From Chlorohelix sp037138995 (GTDB lineage: Bacteria; Chloroflexota; Chloroflexia; Chloroheliales; Chloroheliaceae): a stretch of 64,000 nucleotides of DNA. The notes beneath the pieces are model-generated. The model worked only from the letters and a program-made list of their open reading frames with translations, did not search any database and was not told the DNA's origin. Position 1 is the first letter of the stretch, and every line of letters starts with the position of its first letter. The DNA lies in the NCBI RefSeq assembly GCF_037138995.1, contig NZ_JBAXHI010000007.1:68168-132167 (forward strand), given 5' to 3'. The position numbers and the translations under genes are program-made. This document shows, piece by piece, positions 40,546-49,900 of this stretch.

Positions 40546-41574
40546 TTAAGGCTTTGGCAATCTCACTGTGGTGGAACCACCCACAAACTTGGTACATTTT
40601 TTATTATTTGAACGGTGCAAATCTAGGCGAGTTCGTCCAACACTTCTAATCCAGCGTCCGGCAGGTACACAGTCTGCATATGGTATCTTTAGATATTGCC
40701 CAAGACACCATAAGGCATTATTATCACTCACGTCATTACTTACTTCATTGGTGGATTCTAAATGAGTAAGAAATTTTGTGATAAAATCTTCAAGCGTTTT
40801 TCCTGTTTCCCCCTGATATGCTTGCGCTTGTAATGTGTGCAAGTATTCATTAGGAGAACAACCTACTTCTAATTGTTTTCTGCCTCCTATTGTCTTTCCT
40901 AGACCTTGTTGCGGCATAATGGGGGAACTTTCAACTAATCCCACAGACCAACCTGCAACCGCGCAAATCTGCCCATTATTTACTACTTCTAATTTGGTCA
41001 GTCCCTTATGGGTGCTTGAATAGGCTTGCGGAAAATATACAAGTTCGTCTGTGTCTAGAGCTTGTTTTAAGGTTTCCCATACCCACACATGTTTTTCTTT
41101 ATTGACGCGAACAGCTACTAAAGGGTCAGATGGAGAAAGTCTGGTTTGATAAATTTCCCTCGCATGTTTAAGAATAGCTGCTTTTAGTCGGTCAATAAGA
41201 AGGGCTGTTGGCATTGCTAGGGGTGTTAATTCTAAATTATCAAACCCTTGTGGAACTTTTCTGGATACAAGTTCTCTATTTTGAGCAAATAGTTCTATAA
41301 CCTGCTCTTGGGTTGGAATGGGATACTCTTTTCCATCAATTCCAAGCGCCCCAAGATTTTGGGAATTTGGAAGAAGCGTGAGAATACCGGAGCGGTTTAA
41401 GGCGTTAACACAACGGACATATTCCCTTTCAACAGGAAATAATTGCTCTGATGGAGGGGAGCTTTTCATGTGCGATGTGTCTATAGATTGCTTTACCATA
41501 CCCCATATTACCATTTTTTTGTCTAGTACAGAAAATTCTAAATAAAGCGCAAGAATAAGCTGTGGCTGCGACAT
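40546..41574 (-). CDS. Hypothetical protein, 342 residues
   Basis: I do not recognise this soluble protein. It has a helical middle part (AMPTALLIDRLKAAILKHAREIYQ) and a C-terminal half rich in polar residues and glycine (SVGRTRLDLHRSNNKKCTKFVGGSTTVRLPKP). The segment PNSQNLGALGIDGKEYPIPTQEQVIELFAQN is distinctive and could serve for a search. The ATG at 41574 has no clear ribosome site; inner ATG codons at 41499 and 41469 are alternatives. Neighbours do not help: the cobalamin riboswitch is downstream and a terminator lies between it and the 41626 gene. It may be an accessory gene. Confidence 0.6.
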   Translation of the reverse strand: MSQPQLILALYLEFSVLDKKMVIWGMVKQSIDTSHMKSSPPSEQLFPVEREYVRCVNALNRSGILTLLPNSQNLGALGIDGKEYPIPTQEQVIELFAQNRELVSRKVPQGFDNLELTPLAMPTALLIDRLKAAILKHAREIYQTRLSPSDPLVAVRVNKEKHVWVWETLKQALDTDELVYFPQAYSSTHKGLTKLEVVNNGQICAVAGWSVGLVESSPIMPQQGLGKTIGGRKQLEVGCSPNEYLHTLQAQAYQGETGKTLEDFITKFLTHLESTNEVSNDVSDNNALWCLGQYLKIPYADCVPAGRWIRSVGRTRLDLHRSNNKKCTKFVGGSTTVRLPKP

Positions 41575-41584
41575 CGAAAGTGGG

Positions 41585-41614
41585 CAAAAAAAAACGGCAG
41601 GAATACGCCTGCCG
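41585..41614 (-). terminator. Terminator of the 41626 gene
   Basis: CGGCAGG (41595-41601) pairs with CCTGCCG (41608-41614), with a long T-run on the minus-strand side. It is a textbook rho-independent terminator. Confidence 0.9.
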
Positions 41615-41625
41615 CCATCGAATTA

Positions 41626-41940
41626 TTACTTAGGGGTTACTTTGCTTTTCAGTTTTAGCTTCATTGCACGGCTACCCGGAGTTTCATTGCCTATATCAAA
41701 GGTAGCGCCAATCTTGCCATCTTTATCGGCGAATGTCACTACTCCGGCAATTTCAATTTCCACTTCGGTTTCGCCGCTTACTCCTGCGCCAACTTGCTCC
41801 AATACACTGCTGACAAGCTCGGCGAGACTAATTTCAGGATGCGTTTCTTCCTTTTCAGTTTCGGCTTGTCGCATTATTCCGACACCGCCTTTTTTCTTTT
41901 CTTCCGGTTTGCCGGTTAAAACTGCAATTTGAATGCCCAT
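41626..41940 (-). CDS. Small protein, possibly of a trypsin-co-occurring (Trypco-like) domain type
   Basis: The 104-residue protein has a charged N-terminus (KPEEKKKGGVG) and a compact body (ISLAELVSSVLEQVGAGVSGETEVEIEIAGVVTFADKDGKIGATFDIG...RAMKLKLKSKVTP). The helix-strand-strand order and the Lys/Leu strand before a Pro resemble Trypco domains found near trypsin-like proteases and signalling genes. The match is by eye only. AAAGGAG precedes the ATG at 41940. It stands alone, with a strong terminator downstream. Confidence 0.6.
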   Translation of the reverse strand: MGIQIAVLTGKPEEKKKGGVGIMRQAETEKEETHPEISLAELVSSVLEQVGAGVSGETEVEIEIAGVVTFADKDGKIGATFDIGNETPGSRAMKLKLKSKVTPK

Positions 41941-42056
41941 CGTAATTTATCGCTCCTTTTTAACTATAATTCGTGCTATATTAAAGCCCGGTGTCCGCCA
42001 TTATAGCATAGGCTGAATTTAACCGGGCTACTCATTGTGTTAGAGTCGTATAAGAT

Positions 42057-43718
42057 TTAGGAAGGGTGATACACCCCGAATACTCCGCGCAAAGTATTGC
42101 AAATCTCACCAAGTGTTATTAGGTTTTCAACGCAATCAATTATATAAGGCATCAGGTTATCGGTACCTTCCGCCGCAGTTTTCAAGGCTTCCAACTTGGC
42201 TGTAGCAACCTCACTATTACGGCGGGCTTTTAGCGCATTCAGGCGTGCAATTTGCTCATCACGTAGAGCCGGATTTAACTTCAAGCGATCCACTGTGGCG
42301 GTTTCATCAATCGCAAATTTGTTAACGCCCACAATTATACGTTGTCCGGTTTCTACTTCTTCCTGCCACCGATAGGCTGCATCCTCTATTTCGTGATGGA
42401 AGAAGCCCCGATCTAGTGCCTTGAGAGTACCGCCCATCTCATCAATTTTATCGAGATATTCCTGAGCTTTTTGCTCAATTTCGTCCGTAAGCGCCTCAAC
42501 CATATAGCTACCCGCCAACGGGTCAATCGTGTCGGCAACGCCACTTTCATAAGCCAGAATTTGCTGAGTGCGTAGGGCTATACGAACTGCTTTTTCGGTA
42601 GGTAGCGCCAACGCCTCATCCATACTGTTGGTGTGTAGGGATTGAGTTCCACCGAGTACAGATGCCAATGCTTGAAGCGTAACCCGTACAATATTGTTTT
42701 CAGGTTGTTGTGCGGTTAGCATAGAACCGGCAGTTTGGGTGTGGAAACGAAGCATCCAACTCTGAGGGTTCTGTGCCTTGAAGCGGTTACGCATAATTTT
42801 CGCCCATAGCCGCCGGGCAGCGCGAAATTTAGCTACTTCTTCAAAAAATTCGTTATGGGCGTTGAAGAAGAAGCTAAGGCGTGAAGCAAATTTATCAACA
42901 TCCTGCCCGCTGGCAATCGCCGCTTCCACATAGGCAATGCCATTAGCAATGGTAAAAGCTACTTCCTGTACAGCGGTGCTTCCGGCTTCACGAATATGAT
43001 AACCGCTGATACTGATGGTATTCCAGTTCGGTACTTCGTTGGTGCAGAAGGCAATCATATCGGTAATCAGGCGCATGCTTGGGCGAGATGGATAGATATA
43101 AGTGCCGCGTGCCACGTACTCTTTGAGGATGTCGTTTTGGACTGTGCCGCCAATTTTATTAAGCGGTACTCCGTTCTTTTTGGCTACGGCGATATAGAGC
43201 GCCAACAACACCGATGCGGTAGAGTTAATGGTCATTGAGGTGGTAATTTTGTCGAGCGGCAAGCCGTTTAGCAAAACTTCCATATCATCCAGTGAGCAGA
43301 TACTCACCCCGACTTTTCCCACTTCACCGTCCGACATTGGGTGGTCCGCATCGTAGCCCATTTGGGTAGGCAAATCAAACGCTACTGAGAGACCAGTTTG
43401 CCCCTGACCTAACAGGTAATGATAACGTTTGTTGGATTCTTCCGCGCTTCCGAACCCGGCGTACTGGCGCATTGTCCAGAACCTGCCGCGATACATGGTT
43501 GGTTGCACTCCACGAGTGAAAGGATATTGCCCCGGATAACCTAGTTCTTTCTCGTAATCCTGCTTTTGCAGGTCTTCAGAAGTATAAAGTCGTTTTAAGG
43601 CTAAGCCACTGTTAGTCTGGAAATTTCCTTTGCGTTCGGGAGATTTCTTCAAGACCGGTTTTACCGCTTGTTCTTCCCATTGTTCTTTTTTACTGGTAAT
43701 TTCGTTAGAGGCGGACAT
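42057..43718 (-). CDS. Methylmalonyl-CoA mutase, large catalytic subunit without B12 domain
   Basis: The enzyme interconverts (R)-methylmalonyl-CoA and succinyl-CoA using adenosylcobalamin. The 553-residue protein covers the TIM-barrel catalytic part (LYTSEDL..., YPFTRGVQPTMYRGRFWTMRQYAGFGSAEESNKRYHYLLGQGQTGLSVAFDLPTQMGYDADHP, ARRLWAKIM, AFTIANGIAYVEAAI). It lacks the C-terminal cobalamin-binding domain, so it is the split type that needs a small separate subunit, not present here. It follows biotin carrier and biotin carboxylase genes on the same strand. This fits a propionyl-CoA route. A methylmalonyl-CoA epimerase is not seen. Confidence 0.93.
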   Translation of the reverse strand: MSASNEITSKKEQWEEQAVKPVLKKSPERKGNFQTNSGLALKRLYTSEDLQKQDYEKELGYPGQYPFTRGVQPTMYRGRFWTMRQYAGFGSAEESNKRYHYLLGQGQTGLSVAFDLPTQMGYDADHPMSDGEVGKVGVSICSLDDMEVLLNGLPLDKITTSMTINSTASVLLALYIAVAKKNGVPLNKIGGTVQNDILKEYVARGTYIYPSRPSMRLITDMIAFCTNEVPNWNTISISGYHIREAGSTAVQEVAFTIANGIAYVEAAIASGQDVDKFASRLSFFFNAHNEFFEEVAKFRAARRLWAKIMRNRFKAQNPQSWMLRFHTQTAGSMLTAQQPENNIVRVTLQALASVLGGTQSLHTNSMDEALALPTEKAVRIALRTQQILAYESGVADTIDPLAGSYMVEALTDEIEQKAQEYLDKIDEMGGTLKALDRGFFHHEIEDAAYRWQEEVETGQRIIVGVNKFAIDETATVDRLKLNPALRDEQIARLNALKARRNSEVATAKLEALKTAAEGTDNLMPYIIDCVENLITLGEICNTLRGVFGVYHPS

Positions 43719-43814
43719 CTGTATGCTCCTACCAAGGTTAACTTTTGACCCAGCCTATTTATCGAAAAAATGCAGGTGTTAGCCCTGCGGAGTCAATAAG
43801 TTTCTTAAAAATAG

Positions 43815-44330
43815 TTATTCTAGGATAAGCAGGGCTTTGTTTTGTTCGACAGTCTGCCCTGCGCTAACTAGAATTTCTTTGATAACGCCTTGACGAGGCG
43901 CTTTCAATTCATTTTCCATTTTCATGGCTTCAAGCACTATTAATCGTTGTCCTTGTTCCACCTGGTCTCCCGGTTTTACACCTACTATAGTAACTAGACC
44001 GGGCATTGGCGCTTTAATTTTGATTTCACCTGATTCTATTGCTGATGCTTGCGTCAGGCTTGCGAAACGATGCTGACGCTCGGTCTCAACGCTTATAGAA
44101 TAAGGCTGCCCATCTATTGATACTTGATAATCCGTACCTTCGCGGGTGTTCATATAAACTACGTGCGATTTATTATCTACCAGCATCGAATAGTGTTTGT
44201 TTCCAATTACACGGGTAAAATCAACCGCCCACTCTCGCCCATCCGGTAATTTTACAGTAGTATTCCCGGTGGAGTCGGTAATTACTTCAAGCCTGAATTC
44301 CTGATCGCCTGCTTTGCAATAATATATCAT
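43815..44330 (-). CDS. Biotin carboxyl carrier protein/domain protein
   Basis: The 171-residue protein ends in a biotinyl domain with the lysine in EAMKMENELKAPRQGVIKEILVSAGQTVEQNKALLILE. The N-terminal part (residues 1-90) is a beta-rich linking region as in acyl-CoA carboxylase alpha chains. It carries CO2 between the biotin carboxylase encoded 39 bases upstream and a carboxyltransferase that is not in the window. The ATG at 44330 has AGGAAAA upstream. Confidence 0.92.
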   Translation of the reverse strand: MIYYCKAGDQEFRLEVITDSTGNTTVKLPDGREWAVDFTRVIGNKHYSMLVDNKSHVVYMNTREGTDYQVSIDGQPYSISVETERQHRFASLTQASAIESGEIKIKAPMPGLVTIVGVKPGDQVEQGQRLIVLEAMKMENELKAPRQGVIKEILVSAGQTVEQNKALLILE

Positions 44331-44369
44331 ATGCTTTTTCCTGACTAGAAGTTCAAATACCGCTTATAG

Positions 44370-45896
44370 TTAACCGCGCCGCAGCACTTCGCGCCGCGCT
44401 ACTTCTTTCCATCCAGACTTATCAACATTGCCGTTTACAATTGAATGTGCGACACCTTTACCCTGCCGCTCTTCGTTTTGCACGGTTTCTTCTATCAAGG
44501 CTCCGGCAATCGCCGCTAGAACAGGTTCAATCGGACGATATTGCGGATCAGGTTTTAGCGCCGGGTTGGTTTCCAATGAAGTGGTATAAAATTCCCCACT
44601 CAAGAAAGCTTCGGAAGCCAGCAATTGTTGATGGAAAGGTATGGTGGTTTTGATACCATACAGACGATATTCGCGCAACGCCCGTTGCATCCGCTCAATT
44701 GCTTGCAAACGATTATTACCGTAGGTTATTAATTTTGAAATCATTGGGTCGTAATAGAGTGATACTTCATAGCCATCGAAAACGGCGCTATCAAGCCTCA
44801 CGCCCGGTCCATTGGGTGACACGTTGCGCTCAATTATACCAATGGATGGCAGGAAGTTATTAAAGGGGTCTTCCGCAGTGATTCGGCATTCGATAGACCA
44901 GCCTTTAAGAATAATGTCTTCTTGCTTGTAACTGAGGGGTAAGCCTGATGCTATTTTCAATTGTTCGGTAACAATATCAACCCCAGTGATTAGCTCGGTA
45001 ACAGGATGCTCAACCTGAAGGCGAGTATTCATTTCCATAAAGTAGAATTTTTTGTCGTTGGTAACGAGGAATTCAATCGTACCAGCATTGACATAGTTCG
45101 CTTTTTTCGCAGCGGCTACTGCCACTTCGCCCATACGTTTGCGTAAATCATCGTCAAGCGCCATTGAGGGAGCTTCTTCCAGCATTTTTTGATGGCGGCG
45201 CTGCATGCTACACTCACGCTCTCCAAGATAAATAGCATTTCCAAAAACATCTGCTATTATTTGGATTTCAACGTGTTTGACGTTTTCCAACAATTTTTCG
45301 ATGTAAACGCCACCGTACCCAAAGGAATTAGCGGCTTCGCGGGTGGCAGCGCCGAATGCCGACTCGATTTCATCCGAGCTACGCACTACGCGCATGCCTT
45401 TGCCGCCACCGCCCGCAGCGGCTTTAATTAATACAGGATAACCAATTTCGTCTGAAATACTTTTCGCTTCTGCCGCAGTTTTCGCTTCTGCATCTGTACC
45501 CGGAACGAGTGGAACACCCGCAGCACGTGCCAGTTGTTTTGCCATTACCTTGTCGCCCATATTTCGGATTGCAGCAGCAGGTGGTCCGATAAACACTAAC
45601 CCAGCTTCTACACAAGCCTCGGCAAATTCTGCTCGTTCAGATAAAAAACCGTAACCGGGATGGATAGCATCTGCCCCTGATTTTTTTGCCACGTCAATTA
45701 TTCGGTCAATCCGCAGATAACTATCTCTAGCGGGGGCAGGTCCAATCAGATAGGCTTCATCAGCATAACGGACGTGAAGACTTTTACGGTCGGCTTCGCT
45801 GAAAACTGCTACAGTGGCAATACCGAGGTCACGGCAGGCTCGGATAACTCTGATAGCAATTTCGCCACGGTTGGCGATCAGCACTTTTTTCAACAT
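44370..45896 (-). CDS. Biotin carboxylase of an acetyl-/propionyl-CoA carboxylase
   Basis: The enzyme carboxylates biotin with ATP and bicarbonate. The 508-residue product has the family start LKKVLIANRGEIAIRVIRACRDLGI, the ATP-grasp loop KAAAGGGGKGMRVV, the metal site FLVTNDKKFYFMEMNTRLQVEHPVTE and the C-terminal domain (CRITAEDPFNNFLPS). It is slightly longer than E. coli AccC. With the carrier at 43815 and the mutase at 42057 it forms the likely operon accC-bccP-mcm. That points to propionyl-CoA as substrate, although acetyl-CoA is possible. Confidence 0.93.
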   Translation of the reverse strand: MLKKVLIANRGEIAIRVIRACRDLGIATVAVFSEADRKSLHVRYADEAYLIGPAPARDSYLRIDRIIDVAKKSGADAIHPGYGFLSERAEFAEACVEAGLVFIGPPAAAIRNMGDKVMAKQLARAAGVPLVPGTDAEAKTAAEAKSISDEIGYPVLIKAAAGGGGKGMRVVRSSDEIESAFGAATREAANSFGYGGVYIEKLLENVKHVEIQIIADVFGNAIYLGERECSMQRRHQKMLEEAPSMALDDDLRKRMGEVAVAAAKKANYVNAGTIEFLVTNDKKFYFMEMNTRLQVEHPVTELITGVDIVTEQLKIASGLPLSYKQEDIILKGWSIECRITAEDPFNNFLPSIGIIERNVSPNGPGVRLDSAVFDGYEVSLYYDPMISKLITYGNNRLQAIERMQRALREYRLYGIKTTIPFHQQLLASEAFLSGEFYTTSLETNPALKPDPQYRPIEPVLAAIAGALIEETVQNEERQGKGVAHSIVNGNVDKSGWKEVARREVLRRG

Positions 45897-46253
45897 CTCT
45901 GCTCTACCTCGAGTTTAGACTATGAGCGCGGCTATTACCTCTTACCGCAAAGCAAATGTAAGTGTTTAGACCCGTGAAAAATAGCTTTTAAGGGGGTCAT
46001 AACAATAGTCACATTATCAACTATTTGGGCTAAAATTGCAAAGCAGATTTAGTGTAGTGCAGGGCTTTTCAGAGAATAATATTTTTTACAATTGCCGAAC
46101 CTAGCATATTGGCAACCTATAAAATTTCAGAAGTGGCAGCAAGCTCAAATTGTTAAATCTTGAATCGCCCTAGATTGTCAAGCTGACCTCTTTATTTTGA
46201 GGGCAAAAGTTGCTATGATTGGCAGCAAATATCACAAGGAGAAAAGTTCTGTA
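45897..46253. other. Intergenic region between divergent accC and deformylase genes
   Basis: These 357 bases hold no ORF with a ribosome site. A minus-strand TTGACA (46181-46176) with a poor -10 box could serve the carboxylase operon. A TATGAT at 46214-46219 may be the -10 box of the deformylase gene. Nothing else stands out. Confidence 0.3.
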
Positions 46254-46865
46254 ATGAGCAACCAACTTGACATAAATACTAAAGTCGCTGACCCGGTGCT
46301 GCAATTTGACGACATGCGTCTGCGCCAGATTTCTGCGCCCGTACCCGAAGCCGAGTTTGATGGCGCGTGGCTGCGCGATTGGGTGGGGCGATTGGATTAC
46401 TCACGGATAAAGTTTGGCGGTATCGGCATTGCTGCGCCACAGGTGGGGCTATTTTTGCGGTTGGTGGCACTTGCGATTCCGGCGCACGAGCGGGTGGGTT
46501 TTGGGCAGGTAGCAGAAATGCCGCTGCACGCGCTGGTAAACCCGCAAATAGTGTGGTATTCAGAAGATAAGCGCAGAGCCGCCGAGGGTTGTCTATCGGT
46601 TAAGGGTTATGAGGGCTTTGTGGTGCGTCCCGGCAAAATCGGGGTGGTGGCGTACAGCCCGGAGGGTAAGCAATTGGAGTTTGAAGCCGATAGTCTTTAT
46701 GCCCGCGCTTTGCAGCATGAAATTGACCATTTGGATGGTATCCTCTACCCTGACCGAATTACTGCTTTGCGCGACCTTCGCAAAGTTTCGCCCGTTGCGC
46801 CGGATGACCCGGTACTGAATTTTAACAAGCTCATTCCCCGCTCTGAAACTGGAATAGTGCTGTAA
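46254..46865 (+). CDS. def: Peptide deformylase
   Basis: The enzyme removes the formyl group from new polypeptides. The 203-residue protein has the three family motifs: GIGIAAPQ (about 56-63), EGCLS with the metal-binding Cys (111-115) and HEIDH with both His ligands (155-159), followed by LDGILYPDRI. The length is a little above the usual 165-190 because of N- and C-terminal extensions. AGGAG lies upstream of the ATG at 46254; the longer reading from 46197 has no ribosome site. A shared terminator separates it from nifJ. Confidence 0.93.
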   Translation: MSNQLDINTKVADPVLQFDDMRLRQISAPVPEAEFDGAWLRDWVGRLDYSRIKFGGIGIAAPQVGLFLRLVALAIPAHERVGFGQVAEMPLHALVNPQIVWYSEDKRRAAEGCLSVKGYEGFVVRPGKIGVVAYSPEGKQLEFEADSLYARALQHEIDHLDGILYPDRITALRDLRKVSPVAPDDPVLNFNKLIPRSETGIVL

Positions 46866-46868
46866 TAG

Positions 46869-46896
46869 AAAAAGCCCGGATTCTCGTCCGGGCTTT
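46869..46896. terminator. Bidirectional terminator between def and nifJ
   Basis: GCCCGGA (46874-46880) pairs with TCCGGGC (46887-46893). AAAAA lies on the left and TTT on the right, so both convergent genes can use it. Confidence 0.85.
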
Positions 46897-46947
46897 CTGG
46901 CTAGAATTACTGTGGACTACTGCTGCTGGTAGTCCACCGCAAAATTG

Positions 46948-49900
46948 CTAATTCTTGGTGTTGTCTCCGTCTGCTTCGGTCTTGTACATATTTGCTAGGT
47001 TCTTGTAGAACTGCCAGCGTTTTTTAACGTCGGCATCGGCTTGTTTCAGCATTTCGGCTGCTTCTTCCTTTTGCCCGTTATTAGCCAATACCTGATAGCG
47101 ACCCTCGTTTTTGCTGTATTCCTCAAAGGTGGTGGTTGGGTCTTTGGAATCCAGTAGGAACGGGGTTTCGCCCAACTCTGCCTTTTCAGGATTGAAGCGG
47201 TAGATGGGCCAATCGCCTGATTGTACTGCCAGTTTCTGCTGCTCCAGACCTTTACGCATATCAATGCCGTGAGCAATACAATGAGAGTAAGCGATGATAA
47301 TAGCGGGTCCATCGTAGGCTTCGGCTTCTAGGAAGGCGTTGAGTGTTTGCTGGTCGTTTGCGCCCATTGACACACGCGCTACATAAACCGAGCCGTAGGA
47401 CATCGCCAACAAGCCGAGGTCTTTCTTGGGTTTGGCTTTGCCCTTTGAGGCAAATTTGGCAACTGCCGATAGCGGGGTGGCTTTGGAAGCCTGACCGCCG
47501 GTATTGGAATAGACTTCGGTATCTAGCACCAGTACCTTGACATTGCGACCGCTTGCCAGCACATGGTCGAGACCGCCGTAACCGATGTCATACGCCCAAC
47601 CGTCGCCGCCGACAATCCAAACGCTGCGCCTTACCAAGATGTCCGCCAGAACCGACAGGTCTTTCATATAAGTATAACGGCTATCCTCTAGGCTGGTAAC
47701 TTCCAAAACGGGCTGTAGCTTCTGCTTGAGCAGTTCTACCCGCTCGCGCTGTTCCTTCAAGCCCAATTCCCCAGACTGATCGGCTTTTAGCAAGCCTTCT
47801 ACCAAGTCGTCGCCAAGCACGTCCGCCAGTTTTGGCAGAAGTTCTTGCACGTATTCAAGCTGTTTGTCCAGAGCTAAGCGCATGCCCAACCCGAACTCAG
47901 CGTTATCTTCAAACAGCGAGTTCGACCATGCCGGACCGCGCCCTTGACGGTTGTATGACCAAGGAGTGGTGGGGAGGTTGCCGCCGAAGATTGAAGAACA
48001 GCCGGTGGCGTTGGCGATGTGCGACCTGTCGCCGAACAACTGAGTTAGCAACTTGATGTAAGGCGTTTCACCACAACCGGAGCAAGCACCCGAAAACTCG
48101 AAGAGCGGTTGCAGCAATTGCGAGTTCTTGATTGAGCCGAAGGTTAGGCTGGTGCGATCTACTTCCGGCAAGGAGAGGAAGAAATCCCAGTTCGCTTTTT
48201 CCGGCTCGCGCAAAGGCAGTTGGGGCGCGAAGTTGAGGGCTTTGCGTCCGGGCTGTTTCTTGTCTTTCACCGGGCAAACTTCGATACATAGCGCACAACT
48301 GGTACAATCTTCTGGCGCAACTTGCAAGGTGTAGAGTTTATCGCCGAATTCTTTGAAACGCGCTTCTGTACTCTTGAAGGTAGGGGAGGCACTTTCCAGC
48401 AAAGCGGGGTCATACACTTTCTGGCGAATAGCGGCGTGAGGGCAAACCATTACGCATTTGCCGCATTGGATACAAATGTCCTGTTCCCACACTGGCAAAT
48501 CGGTGGCAAGGTTGCGCTTTTCCCATTGGGATGAACCGCTTGGGTAAGTGCCATCTATAGGCATTGCCGATACCGGCAGGGCATCGCCTTCCAGCGAAAT
48601 CATCTGTCCTAGCACATCGCGCACGAAATCTGGAGCGCCTGCTACTACCGCATCACGAATCACCAACGAACCGGATACTTCGGTTGGCACTTGCACTTCT
48701 CGCAGATTGGCAAGAGTTTGATCTACCGCAAGGTAGTTCTTCTGCACAACCGCTTCACCACGCTTGCTGTAGCTCTTTTTGATAGATTCCTTGATTTTGG
48801 CAATTGCTTGGTCTTTAGGAAGCACTCCACTCAGCGCGAAGAAGCAGGTCTGCATAATGGTGTTGACACGACCGCCCATGCCGGTGTCGCTGGCTACTTG
48901 CTGCCCGTCAATTACGTAGAACTTGAGTTTTTTGTCAATTATTGCTTGCTGAGTCTTGACCGGGATGTAATTCCAGACTTCTTCAGGCCCGTAGGAGGTG
49001 TTGAGTAGGAATACGCCACCCTGCCGAGCGTTTTTCACCACATCGTATTTCTCAAGGAAGCCGAACTGGTGGCAAGCTAGGAAGTCCGCTTCGCTAATCA
49101 GATAAGCGGCGTGAATTGGGTTAGGTCCAAAGCGCAAATGCGAATTTGTAACCGTGCCTGATTTCTTCGAGTCAAAGTTGAAATAGCCCTGTGCGTAGTT
49201 GTCGGTTTCTTCACCGATAATCTTGATGGAGTTTTTGTTTGCGCCAACAGTACCATCAGAGCCTAAACCCCAGAAGACGCAGCGGACAGTTGAATCTTTC
49301 TCAATTGAGAAATGCGGGTCATACGAAAGGCTGGTAAAGGTCACGTCATCGTTGATACCAACGGTAAAATGATTGAGCGGCTCCGCTTTGGTCAGTTCAT
49401 CGAAAACGCCCTTGACCATAGCGGGGGTAAATTCTTTGGAGGAAAGACCATAGCGACCACCCACAACTTTGATAGCGTGCGAGTCGTATCCTAAATCTTT
49501 GCCGCCCTCGCTCAACGCTCCCACTATATCAAGGTAGAGCGGTTCGCCGCCGCTACCGGGTTCTTTCGTGCGGTCCAGTACGGCGATAGTTTTAACGGTG
49601 GCGGGTAACGCTTGCAGCAAGTGTTTAACCGAGAAGGGGCGGTATAGGTGTATTTTTAACACGCCAACCTGCTCGCCTAATTCGTTCAGATATTTAACGG
49701 TTTCTTCGACAGTCTCTGCGCCAGACCCCATTACAACGATTACCCGCTCGGCGTTAGGCGCTCCTACATAATCATAAAGCTTGTATTGTCTGCCGGTAAT
49801 CGAGGCGAATTTGTCCATCGCGTCCTGCACGATTTCAGGGCAATTCAGATAATAGGGGTTCGCGCTTTCACGCCCTTGAAAATAGACATCGGGGTTTTGA

